A stretch of 64,000 nucleotides of DNA from Bacillota bacterium (GCA_023399355.1 JAEWQC010000189.1:8772-72771), one strand, 5' to 3'; positions 16,603 to 26,148 are shown, counted from the stretch's first letter. Translations and numbers: made by a program. The notes: generated from the sequence alone by a model not told the origin.

Positions 16603-18024
16603 CTAATTGGAAATTTGAGTAATCAGCCCGGATCCGCCACATTTTGTGCAGGTACGTGAACCTGTTCCGCCACAAATCATACAGGTATCAACTACTCTTC
16701 CATATACACCGTATTGATATCCCATATGCTCCGTATATCCAACGCCGTTACACGAAAAGCAGCTTATTCTTCCGGTTCCTCCGCAAGTCGGACAATTAAC
16801 ATATTGTACTGTTGGCACTTTCAAAGCAGGCGCATAACTATTGCTTCCATTATTGGAGGCAGGTGCGGGCGTCTCTTTTGCACCGTTGGCAGTCTTATCC
16901 TCAGGGTGCAGTTGACTATAGATTTGAGCAGTCGTTAAGCGAGCTCCGTCATCCTTGTACTTATCTGCAAAATAGCCTTCAATATCCACCTTATTCCCCG
17001 AAACATCTATGGCTTTTAGCTTTAGATAGCCGATAACAATACCTTTATCACGATCAAGCGTATCCAGCCTGGTATTAGCCTCAATTATTGTGCGTCTTTC
17101 ATCGTCAATAGTAGAATAAAACAGTTCTTGCTTTCCACTAGACGATCCATCAAGAGGTGTCCTGAATTGAAGATCAACTTCTTTATCTTCTTTAGTGTAC
17201 GCTGTCCCCTGAGCAGCCTTTTCTTTAATGAACAAACTAAAGAACTGACCGCTCCCCGATTTGCCAGACGCATCAGCCGGGTTATAATGCTTCGGGTCAA
17301 GTATTACCCATATCCTTTCTCCGCTAACATACCATGTAGTTTCATTACTATATTGCGTTATCATCGGCCATAGCTTTCTTTGCCCATTGACTATTCCATC
17401 CATATAAAACATGCGTGTTTCCCACTTGGCATCAGGGCTTTTATAGGTAATCCCCAGGTCTCGCAATGGTATCCCGTCTTCATAAATTAACTTTTTGATA
17501 TCCGGAAGCGCCTTTACTAAGCCGTAGGTGCTGTAGCATATTATTTTGGTAAATCCGGAATTGATGTAAGCGGTATTTGCAACAGGAAAAACCTTTGTAT
17601 AACAAAGTGATGCTATACTCGCAGAATCACAAAGGAACATTTTCAGGGTCTTGTCATAATATACACTTTCCTGAACTTTGTTTAAAATAACAGAACCCTT
17701 TGATTTACAATATATATAGGTTGCACGACCTACCTCATACGAATTATAATTATATTCACTCTTTTTTATACTGAACTTCCGGGTCTTAGTATTGGAAGAA
17801 TACTCAAAGCCCATGGCATTGCAAAACTCCGAGGCTTTAAGCATAGCCGTGCCCTTTGAAGAAATGCTTATCATGTCTTTATAAGCAGTCCATTGACCTT
17901 TTTGAGTTTCAATCAAAACCAGGTATGGTCTGTCAGAAACAGCATTTACGGATACAAAGGATGTTGATGATAATATCACTATAAATACCAATAACATGAC
18001 AATAAGTCGTTTTAGTCTGCTCAT
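16603..18024 (-). CDS. Exported protein with C-terminal DnaJ-type zinc-finger repeats
   Basis: A 473-residue protein, start at 18024 chosen for AGGAGG six bases upstream and because it begins a clear signal peptide (basic SRLKRL, then LIVMLLVFIVILSS, cleavage near SVNA). Residues about 30-100 resemble the stalk-like domain of copper amine oxidase N-termini (ISSKGTAMLKASEFCNAMGF). The middle is unfamiliar. The C-terminus has four C-x-x-C-x-G-x-G type repeats (CPTCGGTG, CFSCNGVG, CMICGGTG, CTKCGGSG) as in DnaJ, where they bind two zincs. A DnaJ-like finger outside the cytoplasm is uncommon. Function unknown; metal binding or folding of secreted proteins are possibilities. Confidence 0.75.
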   Translation of the reverse strand: MSRLKRLIVMLLVFIVILSSTSFVSVNAVSDRPYLVLIETQKGQWTAYKDMISISSKGTAMLKASEFCNAMGFEYSSNTKTRKFSIKKSEYNYNSYEVGRATYIYCKSKGSVILNKVQESVYYDKTLKMFLCDSASIASLCYTKVFPVANTAYINSGFTKIICYSTYGLVKALPDIKKLIYEDGIPLRDLGITYKSPDAKWETRMFYMDGIVNGQRKLWPMITQYSNETTWYVSGERIWVILDPKHYNPADASGKSGSGQFFSLFIKEKAAQGTAYTKEDKEVDLQFRTPLDGSSSGKQELFYSTIDDERRTIIEANTRLDTLDRDKGIVIGYLKLKAIDVSGNKVDIEGYFADKYKDDGARLTTAQIYSQLHPEDKTANGAKETPAPASNNGSNSYAPALKVPTVQYVNCPTCGGTGRISCFSCNGVGYTEHMGYQYGVYGRVVDTCMICGGTGSRTCTKCGGSGLITQISN

Positions 18025-18162
18025 CCCGTCCTCCTGACAAAATAATGGAATTAGAACTGTACATCCATTTAATCCTACTAAAATGTAAAAGTCAAGCAGA
18101 TTTCGATACATTTCGACAAACAGAAACAATACCGATCTATGTCAAAGTGGGGTTTGCTGTTC

Positions 18163-20097
18163 TCAATCAAATGTTTTCAATCCGGACCCGTATGGGAATA
18201 ATGGCTTTTTACCGCTCCCGTCATCAACATTTATGGGCAGCTGTTTTACATCTGCAGGCCAAGTGAAGGAAAGCTTGCCGGTAAAAGGATATTCTCCGTA
18301 AAGAACCTCTGAAACGGCATCTCCCTCAGATCCGGGAAGCCATGCTGCAACAAAGGCATCCCAACTATTTATTTCATCCGTAACAATCCTGGGCCTTCCC
18401 GATACCAGTACTGTGATTACCGGCAAACCGGTAGCTTTGGCGTCCTCCAAAGCTTTTTTGTTTCCATCCAGTGCCAACCCATTGAACAACCCCAGCTCGC
18501 CGTCATCGCCTTCATATTCCGCATATGGCTTTTCCCCGATCACAACTACTGCCGCGTCGGCATTCCCGGCTTTCTTTTTATCTGTAATAATTGTGCCTCC
18601 GTTTTCCCTGGCTATTTTCCGGAAACCCTCCAGAATGGTGGAACCTTCCGTCCATTTATTTCCGCTCTGGTCCATGCCCCCCTGCCAGCCTACTGTCCAC
18701 CCGCCGCATTGTACTCCCACATTATCAGCCGCAGGACCGGTTACAAAAATTTTGGCTCCTTTTTTCAAGGGAAGAATGGTATTCTTATTCTTTAGAAGTA
18801 CTAAAGACTCCCTCACCGCTTTTTTTGCGATTTCCCTGCTCCCGGCGGAACCCAGTTCTTTTACAGCCAGGTTCTGATTGCCTAAAGGTTTTTCAAACAG
18901 ATTCATCTCAAGTTTGACTTTCAAAATCCTCCCCACCGCATCATTTAACCTTTGTTCAGTTATCTCTCCTTTATTTACCGCTTTTTTTATTTCATCTATA
19001 GTTTCTCTCCAGTGATTTGCTTCCATAAACATATCCACACCGGAATTTACCGATGCAACCACCTGACTGTGAAAATCCCCTTCTTTCAGTTGGTGAAGTG
19101 CTTCATAATCTGAGATGACAAAACCTTTGAAACCCAGTTCACCTTTTAAAACATCCTGAATAAGATATTTGTTTTCATGATTCTTAAGCCCGTTCCAACT
19201 GCTGAAAGAAACCATAACCGCCTTAACGCCGGCTTTTACAGCTTTTTCATATCCCGAGATGTGAATTTTTTTCAGTTCTTCCTCGGAAATTCTGGCATCT
19301 CCCTGGTCAATCGCGTATGTATTGTTTCCTGTCTTCCATCCTGTTCCACCATCAGCTGCATAGTGTTTTGCCGTTGCCGCAATACCATATTTATCCTGCA
19401 TTGTTTTGATATATGGAACTAAAAGCCTGCCCACCAATTCCGGGTTTTCGCTGTAGCTTTCATAAGTTCTTCCCCATCTTTCGTCCCGGGCCACTGCGAT
19501 ACATGGGCCAAAATTCCAATTTACACCTGTTGCAATCATCTCCCGTGCTGTTACAGCTGCAACTTCAGTCATCAGTTCAGGGTCTCCCGCTGCTCCAAGC
19601 CCGATATTATGCGGAAATACAACTGCACCGTATATGGTATTATGGCCATGTACCGCATCTATGCCATATATGACAGGAATTCCAAGCCGTGTAGACATAG
19701 CCGCATCCTGATACTCCTTGCACATAGCCATCCAGTCTTCCCTGGTATTCCCTCCGGGATAGGAACCCCCTCCGCTCAGGACGGACCCGAGATAATATTT
19801 CTTCACATCGGCAGGTGAAGCCGTTTGTCTTTCTCCCTGGACCATCTGTCCTGCCTTTTCGTCCAATGTCATTTTCCCTATCAAGGAGTTTAATCTGTCC
19901 TCAATAGAAGTACTGCCCTTTTGCCCCTCATGTATTTCGTTCTGTTCCATTTTACCTTCCGCAGTTTCTGCAACCTTTGTAACAACAGGGCTTTGGGATG
20001 CTTTCGAAGATGTGTTCCCGTTCTGGCAAGCCGTCAACTGGGACAATACGAAAACACAAACCAGAAGAATAAAACTGGTTTTCCGCAACTTTCTCAT
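18163..20097 (-). CDS. Lipoprotein beta-glucosidase, family GH3
   Basis: A 644-residue GH3 enzyme anchored as a lipoprotein: signal ending in LTAC (lipobox, Cys24). Domain 1 is the (beta/alpha)8 barrel with RWGRTYESYSENPELVG and the nucleophile at Asp330 (GFVISDYEAL); domain 2 is the alpha/beta sandwich with IKKAVRESLVLLKN-like motif KAVRESLVLLKNKNTILPL and PGSEGDAV. No fibronectin III domain. It would cleave beta-glucosides or xylosides from plant polymers at the cell surface. The gap from the exported zinc-finger protein (same strand, downstream) is 138 bases. Confidence 0.9.
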   Translation of the reverse strand: MRKLRKTSFILLVCVFVLSQLTACQNGNTSSKASQSPVVTKVAETAEGKMEQNEIHEGQKGSTSIEDRLNSLIGKMTLDEKAGQMVQGERQTASPADVKKYYLGSVLSGGGSYPGGNTREDWMAMCKEYQDAAMSTRLGIPVIYGIDAVHGHNTIYGAVVFPHNIGLGAAGDPELMTEVAAVTAREMIATGVNWNFGPCIAVARDERWGRTYESYSENPELVGRLLVPYIKTMQDKYGIAATAKHYAADGGTGWKTGNNTYAIDQGDARISEEELKKIHISGYEKAVKAGVKAVMVSFSSWNGLKNHENKYLIQDVLKGELGFKGFVISDYEALHQLKEGDFHSQVVASVNSGVDMFMEANHWRETIDEIKKAVNKGEITEQRLNDAVGRILKVKLEMNLFEKPLGNQNLAVKELGSAGSREIAKKAVRESLVLLKNKNTILPLKKGAKIFVTGPAADNVGVQCGGWTVGWQGGMDQSGNKWTEGSTILEGFRKIARENGGTIITDKKKAGNADAAVVVIGEKPYAEYEGDDGELGLFNGLALDGNKKALEDAKATGLPVITVLVSGRPRIVTDEINSWDAFVAAWLPGSEGDAVSEVLYGEYPFTGKLSFTWPADVKQLPINVDDGSGKKPLFPYGSGLKTFD

Positions 20098-20350
20098 CCT
20101 GCCATCTCCTTTTCCAAATATCTCTAAATTAAGTTTACTCCTTGGACCGGGGTATTAGCAGTAGCTTGTTTTCGGCTATTTGGTAGACTTATTTCATCTT
20201 TTGGCATAGGGTATTCAGCGGCAATAAATACAGATGGCATGAGATTTTCTTTTTCCTTCTGGCAAATAAAGCTACTGTTTAACTGGTTAAATGAGTATGC
20301 TAAAATAATATAAGGATACTTATGTAATCCTTGTCAAGGGGGTGATGCGA

Positions 20351-21673
20351 ATGAAAGCATTAAGACGAGTAATATCCTCAGTATTACTTTTTATTGTCAT
20401 AAACTCATTTAGTATTTTATTTTTTACAACCAGATGGTGGATAATCATTCCCTTTGCCATTGTGTATTTTCTGGCAGTCAATATATTTCCAAACATCAAA
20501 AAACAGCCTACCTTCAGAATTAAAATGTTAACGGATGGGGTAGAGTTGCTAAAACTTTTTTTAGTTACAACTTTGCTCAGCATATTATATGCAGTTTTCG
20601 TCGGAATAAAGATGATTCCAACTGGAGAACATATTTTTATTATTTCCTTGGTAATTGTACTATTAGCGGAGTCAATATTATTTTGGAATGGGATTGTCAG
20701 AGTATACTGTACTTCTATCCAGCTTGGAATAAAGCGGCGTATTATCGGAATTGCCTGCGGCTGGATTCCACTTGTTCATATCTATGCACTGGTGAAAATA
20801 ATAAATATCGCGGCAGAAGAAGCTAAGTTCGAGATTGAAAAGTTTGAATTAAGTTTGACACGAAATGGTAAAGATCTATGCAAAACACGCTACCCACTTT
20901 TAATGGTGCATGGCGTATTTTTTCGGGATACTCGTTTTTTCAATTACTGGGGGCGTATTCCCGGAGAGTTGGTAAAAAACGGGGCTGTCCTGTTTTACGG
21001 TCAGCAACAGTCAGCAGCTTCAGTGAAAAGAAGTGGCGAGGAACTATCTGATCGTATTAAAAGCATTCTTAAAGATACCGGTTGTGAAAAAGTGAATATT
21101 ATCGCTCATTCCAAAGGCGGTCTTGATAGCCGCTATGCAATTAGTTGTCTGGGTATGGATCAATACGTCGCATCGCTAACAACGATCAATACGCCACATA
21201 GAGGCTGTATTTTTGCGGATTATCTTCTGGAGAAAGTTTCAGAAAATGTGCGTAATTCCATTGCAAATAAATATAATTCCGCACTTAGGAAGCTTGGTGA
21301 CACAAATCCTGATTTTAATGCGGCCATTAAGGATTTGACAGCTTCTCAGTGCAAAGTTATAAATGAAATGGTTCCTGATGTCCCGTGTGTATATTATCAG
21401 AGCGTCGGTTCAAAAATGAATCGTGCCCATAGTGGAAAATTTCCATTGAACATTGCTTATCCATTTGTGCGTCACTTTGATGGCGATAATGATGGTTTGG
21501 TCTCAGTTGAATCTGTACAGTGGGGCAATAACTTTATTATGATATCTTCTAGTGGCAAACGCGGTATTTCTCACGCTGACATAATCGACCTCAATCGCGA
21601 AAATATCAGGGGCTTTGATGTCAGAGAGTTTTATGTGAGTCTAGTTGAGGACTTAAAAAAGAGAGGATTATAA
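20351..21673 (+). CDS. Membrane-anchored lipase-like alpha/beta hydrolase
   Basis: About 441 residues. The first ~140 residues hold four hydrophobic segments (for example VISSVLLFIVINSFSILFF and WWIIIPFAIVYFLAV). The rest is a triacylglycerol-lipase-like domain: YPLLMVHGVFFRD (oxyanion hole), VNIIAHSKGGLDSRYA (nucleophile Ser in A-H-S-K-G), TINTPHRGC, and a late histidine in GISHADII. ATG at 20351 has GGGGG at a usual distance; GTG/ATG at 20342-20347 sit too close to it. Probably acts on lipids or esters at the membrane. Confidence 0.8.
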   Translation: MKALRRVISSVLLFIVINSFSILFFTTRWWIIIPFAIVYFLAVNIFPNIKKQPTFRIKMLTDGVELLKLFLVTTLLSILYAVFVGIKMIPTGEHIFIISLVIVLLAESILFWNGIVRVYCTSIQLGIKRRIIGIACGWIPLVHIYALVKIINIAAEEAKFEIEKFELSLTRNGKDLCKTRYPLLMVHGVFFRDTRFFNYWGRIPGELVKNGAVLFYGQQQSAASVKRSGEELSDRIKSILKDTGCEKVNIIAHSKGGLDSRYAISCLGMDQYVASLTTINTPHRGCIFADYLLEKVSENVRNSIANKYNSALRKLGDTNPDFNAAIKDLTASQCKVINEMVPDVPCVYYQSVGSKMNRAHSGKFPLNIAYPFVRHFDGDNDGLVSVESVQWGNNFIMISSSGKRGISHADIIDLNRENIRGFDVREFYVSLVEDLKKRGL

Positions 21674-21904
21674 GCTGGTTTCCCAATATATAGAAATACT
21701 GCTATATCTGTTTGATGTTTGTTCCCATAAGTTCACGTTTTCAAGGCAAGGAAGCATCCTTCGACACAATATCTGCAATAACCCTATTCTCCGAAGAAAA
21801 GCAGTAAGGATTTGAATCTTAATTATATCTACTTAATTCATATACCCAAATGAACGCACTGCGTTGCAGTCAATTACCACCAGCTTAGCTGGTAGCTTGA
21901 TTTA
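21674..21904. other. Intergenic stretch with a small hairpin
   Basis: No ORF of note. ACCAGCTTAGCTGGT (about 21879-21893) is a near-perfect dyad beside GCACTGCGTTGCAGTCAA, which looks like decayed mobile or structured sequence; not assignable. Confidence 0.3.
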
Positions 21905-22262
21905 GCAGTTCTTCTGATATATTGCTATACCATTATGTAAAAAATCGCTCAATGAGCAGTTTTTTGCACATTGCAGTTTCACCCCTTCTGACAACCCTGC
22001 TTCTTTAAGTCGTGAAGCAGTGACCTTCAACATACCTTCCGATATATCCAGGCCATATACCTTTCCAATGCTTCCAACCTAGCCTGCAAGAACCGAAGTA
22101 CAATAACCTGTGCCAAATCCAACCTCAAGCACCTTTTCACCTTCCTATACGTTAAGTTTTGCGAATCCTGCATCACGGAACCTTTTTCAATACAAGTAAT
22201 AAAAAGATCCTGCTACTCGCTTAATTTATTGCAGCTTATTTGGGCTTGTTCCTTTGACCTTA
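21905..22262 (-). pseudogene. Class I SAM-dependent methyltransferase pseudogene
   Basis: Reverse-strand fragments match a UbiE-like methyltransferase: SKEQAQISCNKLSE, a frameshift, FRDAGFAKLNV, EGEKVLEVGFGTGYC (SAM-binding motif I), GKVYGLDISEGMLKVTASRL and AGLSEGVKLQC. At least three in-frame stops and one frameshift interrupt it, and the C-terminal half is missing. It lies downstream of the two flavodoxin-like genes and may once have been in that operon. Confidence 0.75.
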
Positions 22263-22321
22263 TTTTACTCTCCTTATTTCTTCCATAATATAAGAATCCT
22301 TTTTGTTAAAAAAGTATAGAT

Positions 22322-23002
22322 TCATCGATTAATCTGTAATTCCTCCTGAAAATAAGGTTTCCTGAAAAGCTCGTCTTTCTTTATCCCGTTCATTTTCGCA
22401 ATCACGGCAAAATTTATCTGACTGATAAAGAAAAAGAGCTTTCCCGGCAACTTGGAGTTAATATGTATGTCCCCACAGACGTTTCCACCACAAACATCGC
22501 AAATGATCTGATCAAATGCCGAGCCAATATGTTTCCACATTTTATATACTGATGGCATTGCTCTTAATGGCTGAAGCATTCCACCGCTGCCGATTAATAC
22601 ACTAAAACGATATTCAGCACGAATCTCTTTGCAGAAACTCTTTATGACAAGGGCGGCATCATCGTTAATGCGTGATTCGGGGAATCCGCAATTGATGACA
22701 GCGTATATTTTTTGTTCCGCTGGTTTTCCGGTACCGCTTATATAATCCCTGTAACCCACCAAAAATTCGATAAGCGCTCCCGGCAGGCAATAGACGTAGA
22801 GTGGGAAAACAATCACAATAGCATCGGCTTTTGCCATACTCGCATAATCCTGTAACAGCTTCTTATTTAAGATAGATCTGCCCGCTTCAATAACTGTTGC
22901 GTTGCAATCGACGCCAGTTCGCCCCCCGAGTAAATTAAGCAGTTTCATGGAGGTGGACCCTTTCAGCCGTGGGCTTCCGTTTAATAAAATAATATCATGC
23001 AT
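22322..23002 (-). CDS. NAD(P)H-dependent flavodoxin-like oxidoreductase
   Basis: A 226-residue flavodoxin-fold protein: IILLNGSPRLKGSTSMKLL is the FMN phosphate-binding loop; ADAIVIVFPLYVYCLPGALIEF is the second flavin segment. Such proteins reduce quinones, azo compounds or metal complexes. The start lies two bases after the stop of the preceding gene, so translation is probably coupled. Controlled with its neighbour, most likely by PadR. Confidence 0.8.
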   Translation of the reverse strand: MHDIILLNGSPRLKGSTSMKLLNLLGGRTGVDCNATVIEAGRSILNKKLLQDYASMAKADAIVIVFPLYVYCLPGALIEFLVGYRDYISGTGKPAEQKIYAVINCGFPESRINDDAALVIKSFCKEIRAEYRFSVLIGSGGMLQPLRAMPSVYKMWKHIGSAFDQIICDVCGGNVCGDIHINSKLPGKLFFFISQINFAVIAKMNGIKKDELFRKPYFQEELQINR

Positions 23003-23004
23003 GA

Positions 23005-23556
23005 TTAACCGATCATCCTTTCAAGTTTCACTGTTTTCAAACATTCGGCAATATTATTCTGATCATATAAATAAACAAAAGCTTCAATGCCTGGCCTGTG
23101 TTTTACGACATTGACAAAGAGCTCTGCATCCTCTTTCGTAACTGTGTTGTTATAGCCGATAACTACCACTTTTGGTTTTGATGGATACCGTGGCGGGTGA
23201 CCGGTCGTTCCATCCGGCTTTTTCACAAACAGCGGCAACACATTTGGCAGCCACCGGTCGATCGCATTTTTAATATTCGGGCTGAACTGCCCAAATATAA
23301 TCGGACTTAAATAAACGACGACATCACTTTCATTAAACGTGCGATTGATTTGTGCCATTGGATCGTTTATAACGCATTCGCCTGGCTTTTTCGTCCAGCA
23401 GCCGTAACAACCGATGCAAAAATGTAAATTTCCTTTCTTTATACTCTGTTGATTGATTTCAAAGTTCCGTCTTTGAAAAAAGTCTACTACAAGTGAAGAG
23501 AGCTTTTTATAAATCTCCGTTTTGTAGTCATCATCCGAAATGATAAATGCTTTCAT
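23005..23556 (-). CDS. Flavodoxin-family NAD(P)H oxidoreductase
   Basis: A 183-residue protein of the NADPH-dependent FMN reductase group. It has the family's cysteine motif CIGCYGCWTKKPGECVINDP and the flavin segment VVVYLSPIIFGQFSPNIKNAIDRW. In clostridia such proteins act as multimeric FMN or iron-sulfur flavoproteins in redox defence; the spacing of cysteines here is not a full 4Fe-4S site. First gene after PadR on the same strand. Confidence 0.8.
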   Translation of the reverse strand: MKAFIISDDDYKTEIYKKLSSLVVDFFQRRNFEINQQSIKKGNLHFCIGCYGCWTKKPGECVINDPMAQINRTFNESDVVVYLSPIIFGQFSPNIKNAIDRWLPNVLPLFVKKPDGTTGHPPRYPSKPKVVVIGYNNTVTKEDAELFVNVVKHRPGIEAFVYLYDQNNIAECLKTVKLERMIG

Positions 23557-23610
23557 ACAATTGACACCTTTGACACCTTTCTATTTTGTTGTTATAAAGT
23601 CCAGGCAATA

Positions 23611-24117
23611 TTACTTATTGATCAAATTGTCTTCACACCAGCGTATCGCAAAGTCATAGCAATCCAGCCCGAAATCCAGTGTGCAAAGCTCAAACGGGTC
23701 TGCTTTATTCTCTACTTTGCTTTTAAGTTCCAAAAGGCTTTCTTTGTAACACTTGATATCATGAATACATTGCTCTATGAGCAGAGTAGCTTTCTCATGT
23801 GGCAGATGACGGAAGAAAAATATTTTTGCCAAAGGGCCTGAAATGTCAGTCCTCGACAAAGCGATCGGGGAGGCGAGCCACTTTAAAAATTCGGTTTTGC
23901 CCTGCTCATTAATGGAATAGATTTTTTTCAGTTTCCCGTTCTCTATAGATTCTTTTAACTCTACGAGTCCTTTCTTTTCAAGGCGCTTCAGTGATGGGTA
24001 AATGCTTCCGAAACTCGCATCCACGAAATAGGAGGTACTCATACTCATATGCTGTTTCATATCGTATCCTGTCATATCTTTTTCCATTAAAAATCCCAGT
24101 AAAATATATTCGGTCAT
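23611..24117 (-). CDS. PadR-family transcriptional regulator
   Basis: A 168-residue regulator. N-terminal winged helix EYILLGFLMEKDMTGYDMKQ and GSIYPSLKRLEKKGLVEL, C-terminal helical dimerisation region. PadR proteins repress detoxification or redox genes and respond to phenolics or drugs. Start at 24117 with GGGGGA upstream. A 7-bp inverted repeat at 24150-24179 is a likely operator. Heads the PadR/two-flavodoxin unit. Confidence 0.88.
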   Translation of the reverse strand: MTEYILLGFLMEKDMTGYDMKQHMSMSTSYFVDASFGSIYPSLKRLEKKGLVELKESIENGKLKKIYSINEQGKTEFLKWLASPIALSRTDISGPLAKIFFFRHLPHEKATLLIEQCIHDIKCYKESLLELKSKVENKADPFELCTLDFGLDCYDFAIRWCEDNLINK

Positions 24118-24149
24118 ATAATTCCCCCAAAGTAATACCTTATCAATAT

Positions 24150-24179
24150 ATATCGTCGTGATATATGTAACTACGATAT
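24150..24179. promoter_or_regulatory. Probable PadR operator
   Basis: Inverted repeat ATATCGT (24150-24156) and ACGATAT (24173-24179), 33 bases before the PadR start. Confidence 0.55.
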
Positions 24180-24464
24180 AACATTACCTTCTCATTAGTC
24201 TTTTGTCAATAGGATAAAGAAATATTTATTTATAATAGCGCAAGGTGCATAATAATATGACCTTGTTTTACCAATCCTATTCTGCTATCCTAACATCGGC
24301 AGTTGCTGCCCTGCTATGGCTTTTATGGCGTTCCCGTCGAAGGTGATTGCAGCAATAGGGGTCGATACCGTCACAGCGTCGGCACTGCTCTTTGCCACTG
24401 CATCCACTGGTTTCAAGACAATAACAAAACGGGCTTCCATTACCGGAAACCCGCTTCCTTGTGC

Positions 24465-24540
24465 TGGTCGGAGTGGTCTTATAGGATTTTTCGAAGAAGC
24501 CCAGTAAAATCAATGGTTTGATGGTAGTCGATAAGCAGTA
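24465..24540 (-). repeat. tRNA-Pro-3'-end-like repeat, copy R1
   Basis: Seventy-six bases that are 87% identical by my count to 27938-28013. The left 11 bases (TGGTCGGAGTG) equal the 3' end, including CCA, of the tRNA-Pro at 33507. They are preceded by a hairpin (CGGGCTTCC/GGAAACCCG), as after a tRNA. The remaining bases are not tRNA. Marks the left edge of the repeat-bounded mosaic. Confidence 0.8.
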
Positions 24541-24677
24541 TTTTCTTTCTTGTATGACTGAAATGTATACGTGCAAAAGAAAAGGTACAGTCCAGCATAA
24601 TTAGAGAATTACTTCACTGCGTATCGCAAAAAACAATCAATTCCTTATTTGTGTTGTACAGCGTTAAATATTTCGCA

Positions 24678-25338
24678 TCACGGGCAATTGAGCAGGCGTT
24701 TGCCTATGATTCCAAGAATTAGATGGACAACAGCCTGAAATATGTAAAAATACGGCATCCAGGCCGCCTGGCTTAAGTCGGAGATTGCTGACAGGCTATA
24801 GAACGTCAGTGCAATCCATACGATCATGTTAATTGCAAAAACGCCGGTTTTGTCCAGCGGACCGTTCCCGGGATCGGCCTTGTAAATACTTCTGTTCATA
24901 AATTGGGCAAAGCCTCCCGGGAAAACATATTCGTCAATTTCGTGGAACATGTAAAGAGGAGTGGACATCAGCATTGCAAACAATACGGTGCTTTTAGGCA
25001 GGACAATCACAATCAGATAGACGGTCAAAAAAAATACTTACAATCACACCGACTTTCGGCCAGTTATCAATAAGCCATGAAGAATAGCTTTTAAGGATGT
25101 TTCCAGTATGCTTGCCCGACGAATCTCCCTGGGGCGGATTTTCTTTCCTGATTATTCTATAGACGTATATAGCGCAAATAGGCACTGTAAAAACGATCTC
25201 AAGTATTAGCGAACTTATTATGCAAGCTATTGCTCCTTCTTTACCATATCCGGACTTTTTCTTTAGAATTCCCGAAATGAAAGGGATCGTCCCTAACAAC
25301 AACCTGTAAAGAAATGCATTTAGCATTGCGGAACCCAT
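24678..25338 (-). pseudogene. HXXEE-domain membrane protein, frameshifted in a poly-T tract
   Basis: Two overlapping reverse frames form one protein. The first (from 25338, GGGGG before the ATG) reads through three hydrophobic segments to KVGVIVSIFF; the second continues LTVYLIVIVLPKSTVLFAML, then the HXXEE motif HEIDEYVFPGGFAQFMNRS and more membrane helices. Removing one T from the eight-T run (plus-strand A at 25027-25034) restores a single frame of about 220 residues. This may be a true pseudogene, a homopolymer sequencing error, or slippage-based switching. It is divergent to the TetR gene. Confidence 0.75.
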
Positions 25339-25408
25339 TTTGGCACCCCCATACTATTGTCATATCGAATTTTAATAATACAACCGTATTAATTGCATAT
25401 TAGCACAC

Positions 25409-25437
25409 TTGTATTAAAAAAACAATCGTGCTATAAT
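25409..25437 (+). promoter_or_regulatory. TetR promoter, predicted +1 on the start codon
   Basis: TTGTAT (25409-25414), 17-base spacer, TATAAT (25432-25437). The ATG of the TetR gene begins at 25444, exactly as far from the -10 box as in the MarR gene. AGCAC/GTGCT half-sites flank the spacer. Confidence 0.65.
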
Positions 25438-25443
25438 AAAATC

Positions 25444-26055
25444 ATGCCTAAAAAAGTGAATCACGAAGAAAAACGCAGGAGTTTGGCGGAAGCCACCTGG
25501 CGTATCATATGCAAGGAAGGCTTGGAAGCAGTATCTGTACGCAGAGTCGCTAATGAAGCGAATATGTCGCTGGGAGCACTGCGCTATTATTTCGAAAACC
25601 AGTCAGAACTGATACGGTTTTCTATAAATATGATATCGGAACATATCCATGAGCGATTTGCAAAAATTCGATTCGAAGAAGATCCGTTAAAGCATATCGT
25701 CACGGTTGTCAGCCAATTCATGCCAATAGATGAAGAACGGCGAATAGAGGGAGAGGTATGGCTGTCTTTTATCAGCCGCGCAATACATGATCATGACATT
25801 CAGGAACTCAGAAAACAAGTGCAAGAGGAATTGTATACTAGTTTTAGTCGGATGATCGGATACTTGAACGATCAAGGTTTACTAAAAGAAGGTATTGATA
25901 CAGAAGTTGAAGTAAAACGACTGCACGCACTCGTAGATGGTCTTAGCATACATAATCTGATCCATCCGGCAATGATGTCTCCGGATGAAATGGTTTCTAT
26001 TATCAATTATCATTTGGAGCAAATAACCATCAAACCAACAAAGGGTCGAGTTTGA
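25444..26055 (+). CDS. TetR-family transcriptional regulator
   Basis: A 203-residue regulator. RRSLAEATWRIICKEGLEAV and VRRVANEANMSLGALRYYFE form the N-terminal helix-turn-helix; the rest is a helical ligand and dimer domain. The frame opens at 25393, but the ATG at 25444 begins the domain correctly and the promoter -10 box lies at 25432, so the longer start is excluded. No ribosome binding site is visible, consistent with leaderless translation. Probably controls the divergent HXXEE membrane gene. Confidence 0.85.
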   Translation: MPKKVNHEEKRRSLAEATWRIICKEGLEAVSVRRVANEANMSLGALRYYFENQSELIRFSINMISEHIHERFAKIRFEEDPLKHIVTVVSQFMPIDEERRIEGEVWLSFISRAIHDHDIQELRKQVQEELYTSFSRMIGYLNDQGLLKEGIDTEVEVKRLHALVDGLSIHNLIHPAMMSPDEMVSIINYHLEQITIKPTKGRV

Positions 26056-26080
26056 AATTTTGCAAATTATCCATAAATTT

Positions 26081-26148
26081 AAAAGGACTTGAACCAAGAT
26101 GACTCAAATCCTTTTATAAACGCTGGTCGGAGTGGTCTTATAAGATTT
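26081..26148 (-). repeat. tRNA-Pro-3'-end-like repeat, copy R2
   Basis: Hairpin AAAAGGACTTGA/TCAAATCCTTTT (26081-26115) followed by TGGTCGGAGTG and GTCTTATAAGATTT (26124-26148). Same unit as R1, R3 and R4. It cuts into the C-terminal part of the next reverse-strand gene. Confidence 0.8.

Noticed and set aside
24277..24576. 99-codon cysteine-rich reverse ORF across R1
   Set aside because: It runs through the repeat and hairpin, has no ribosome binding site, and its tail equals the repeat-derived SYKTTPT sequence.
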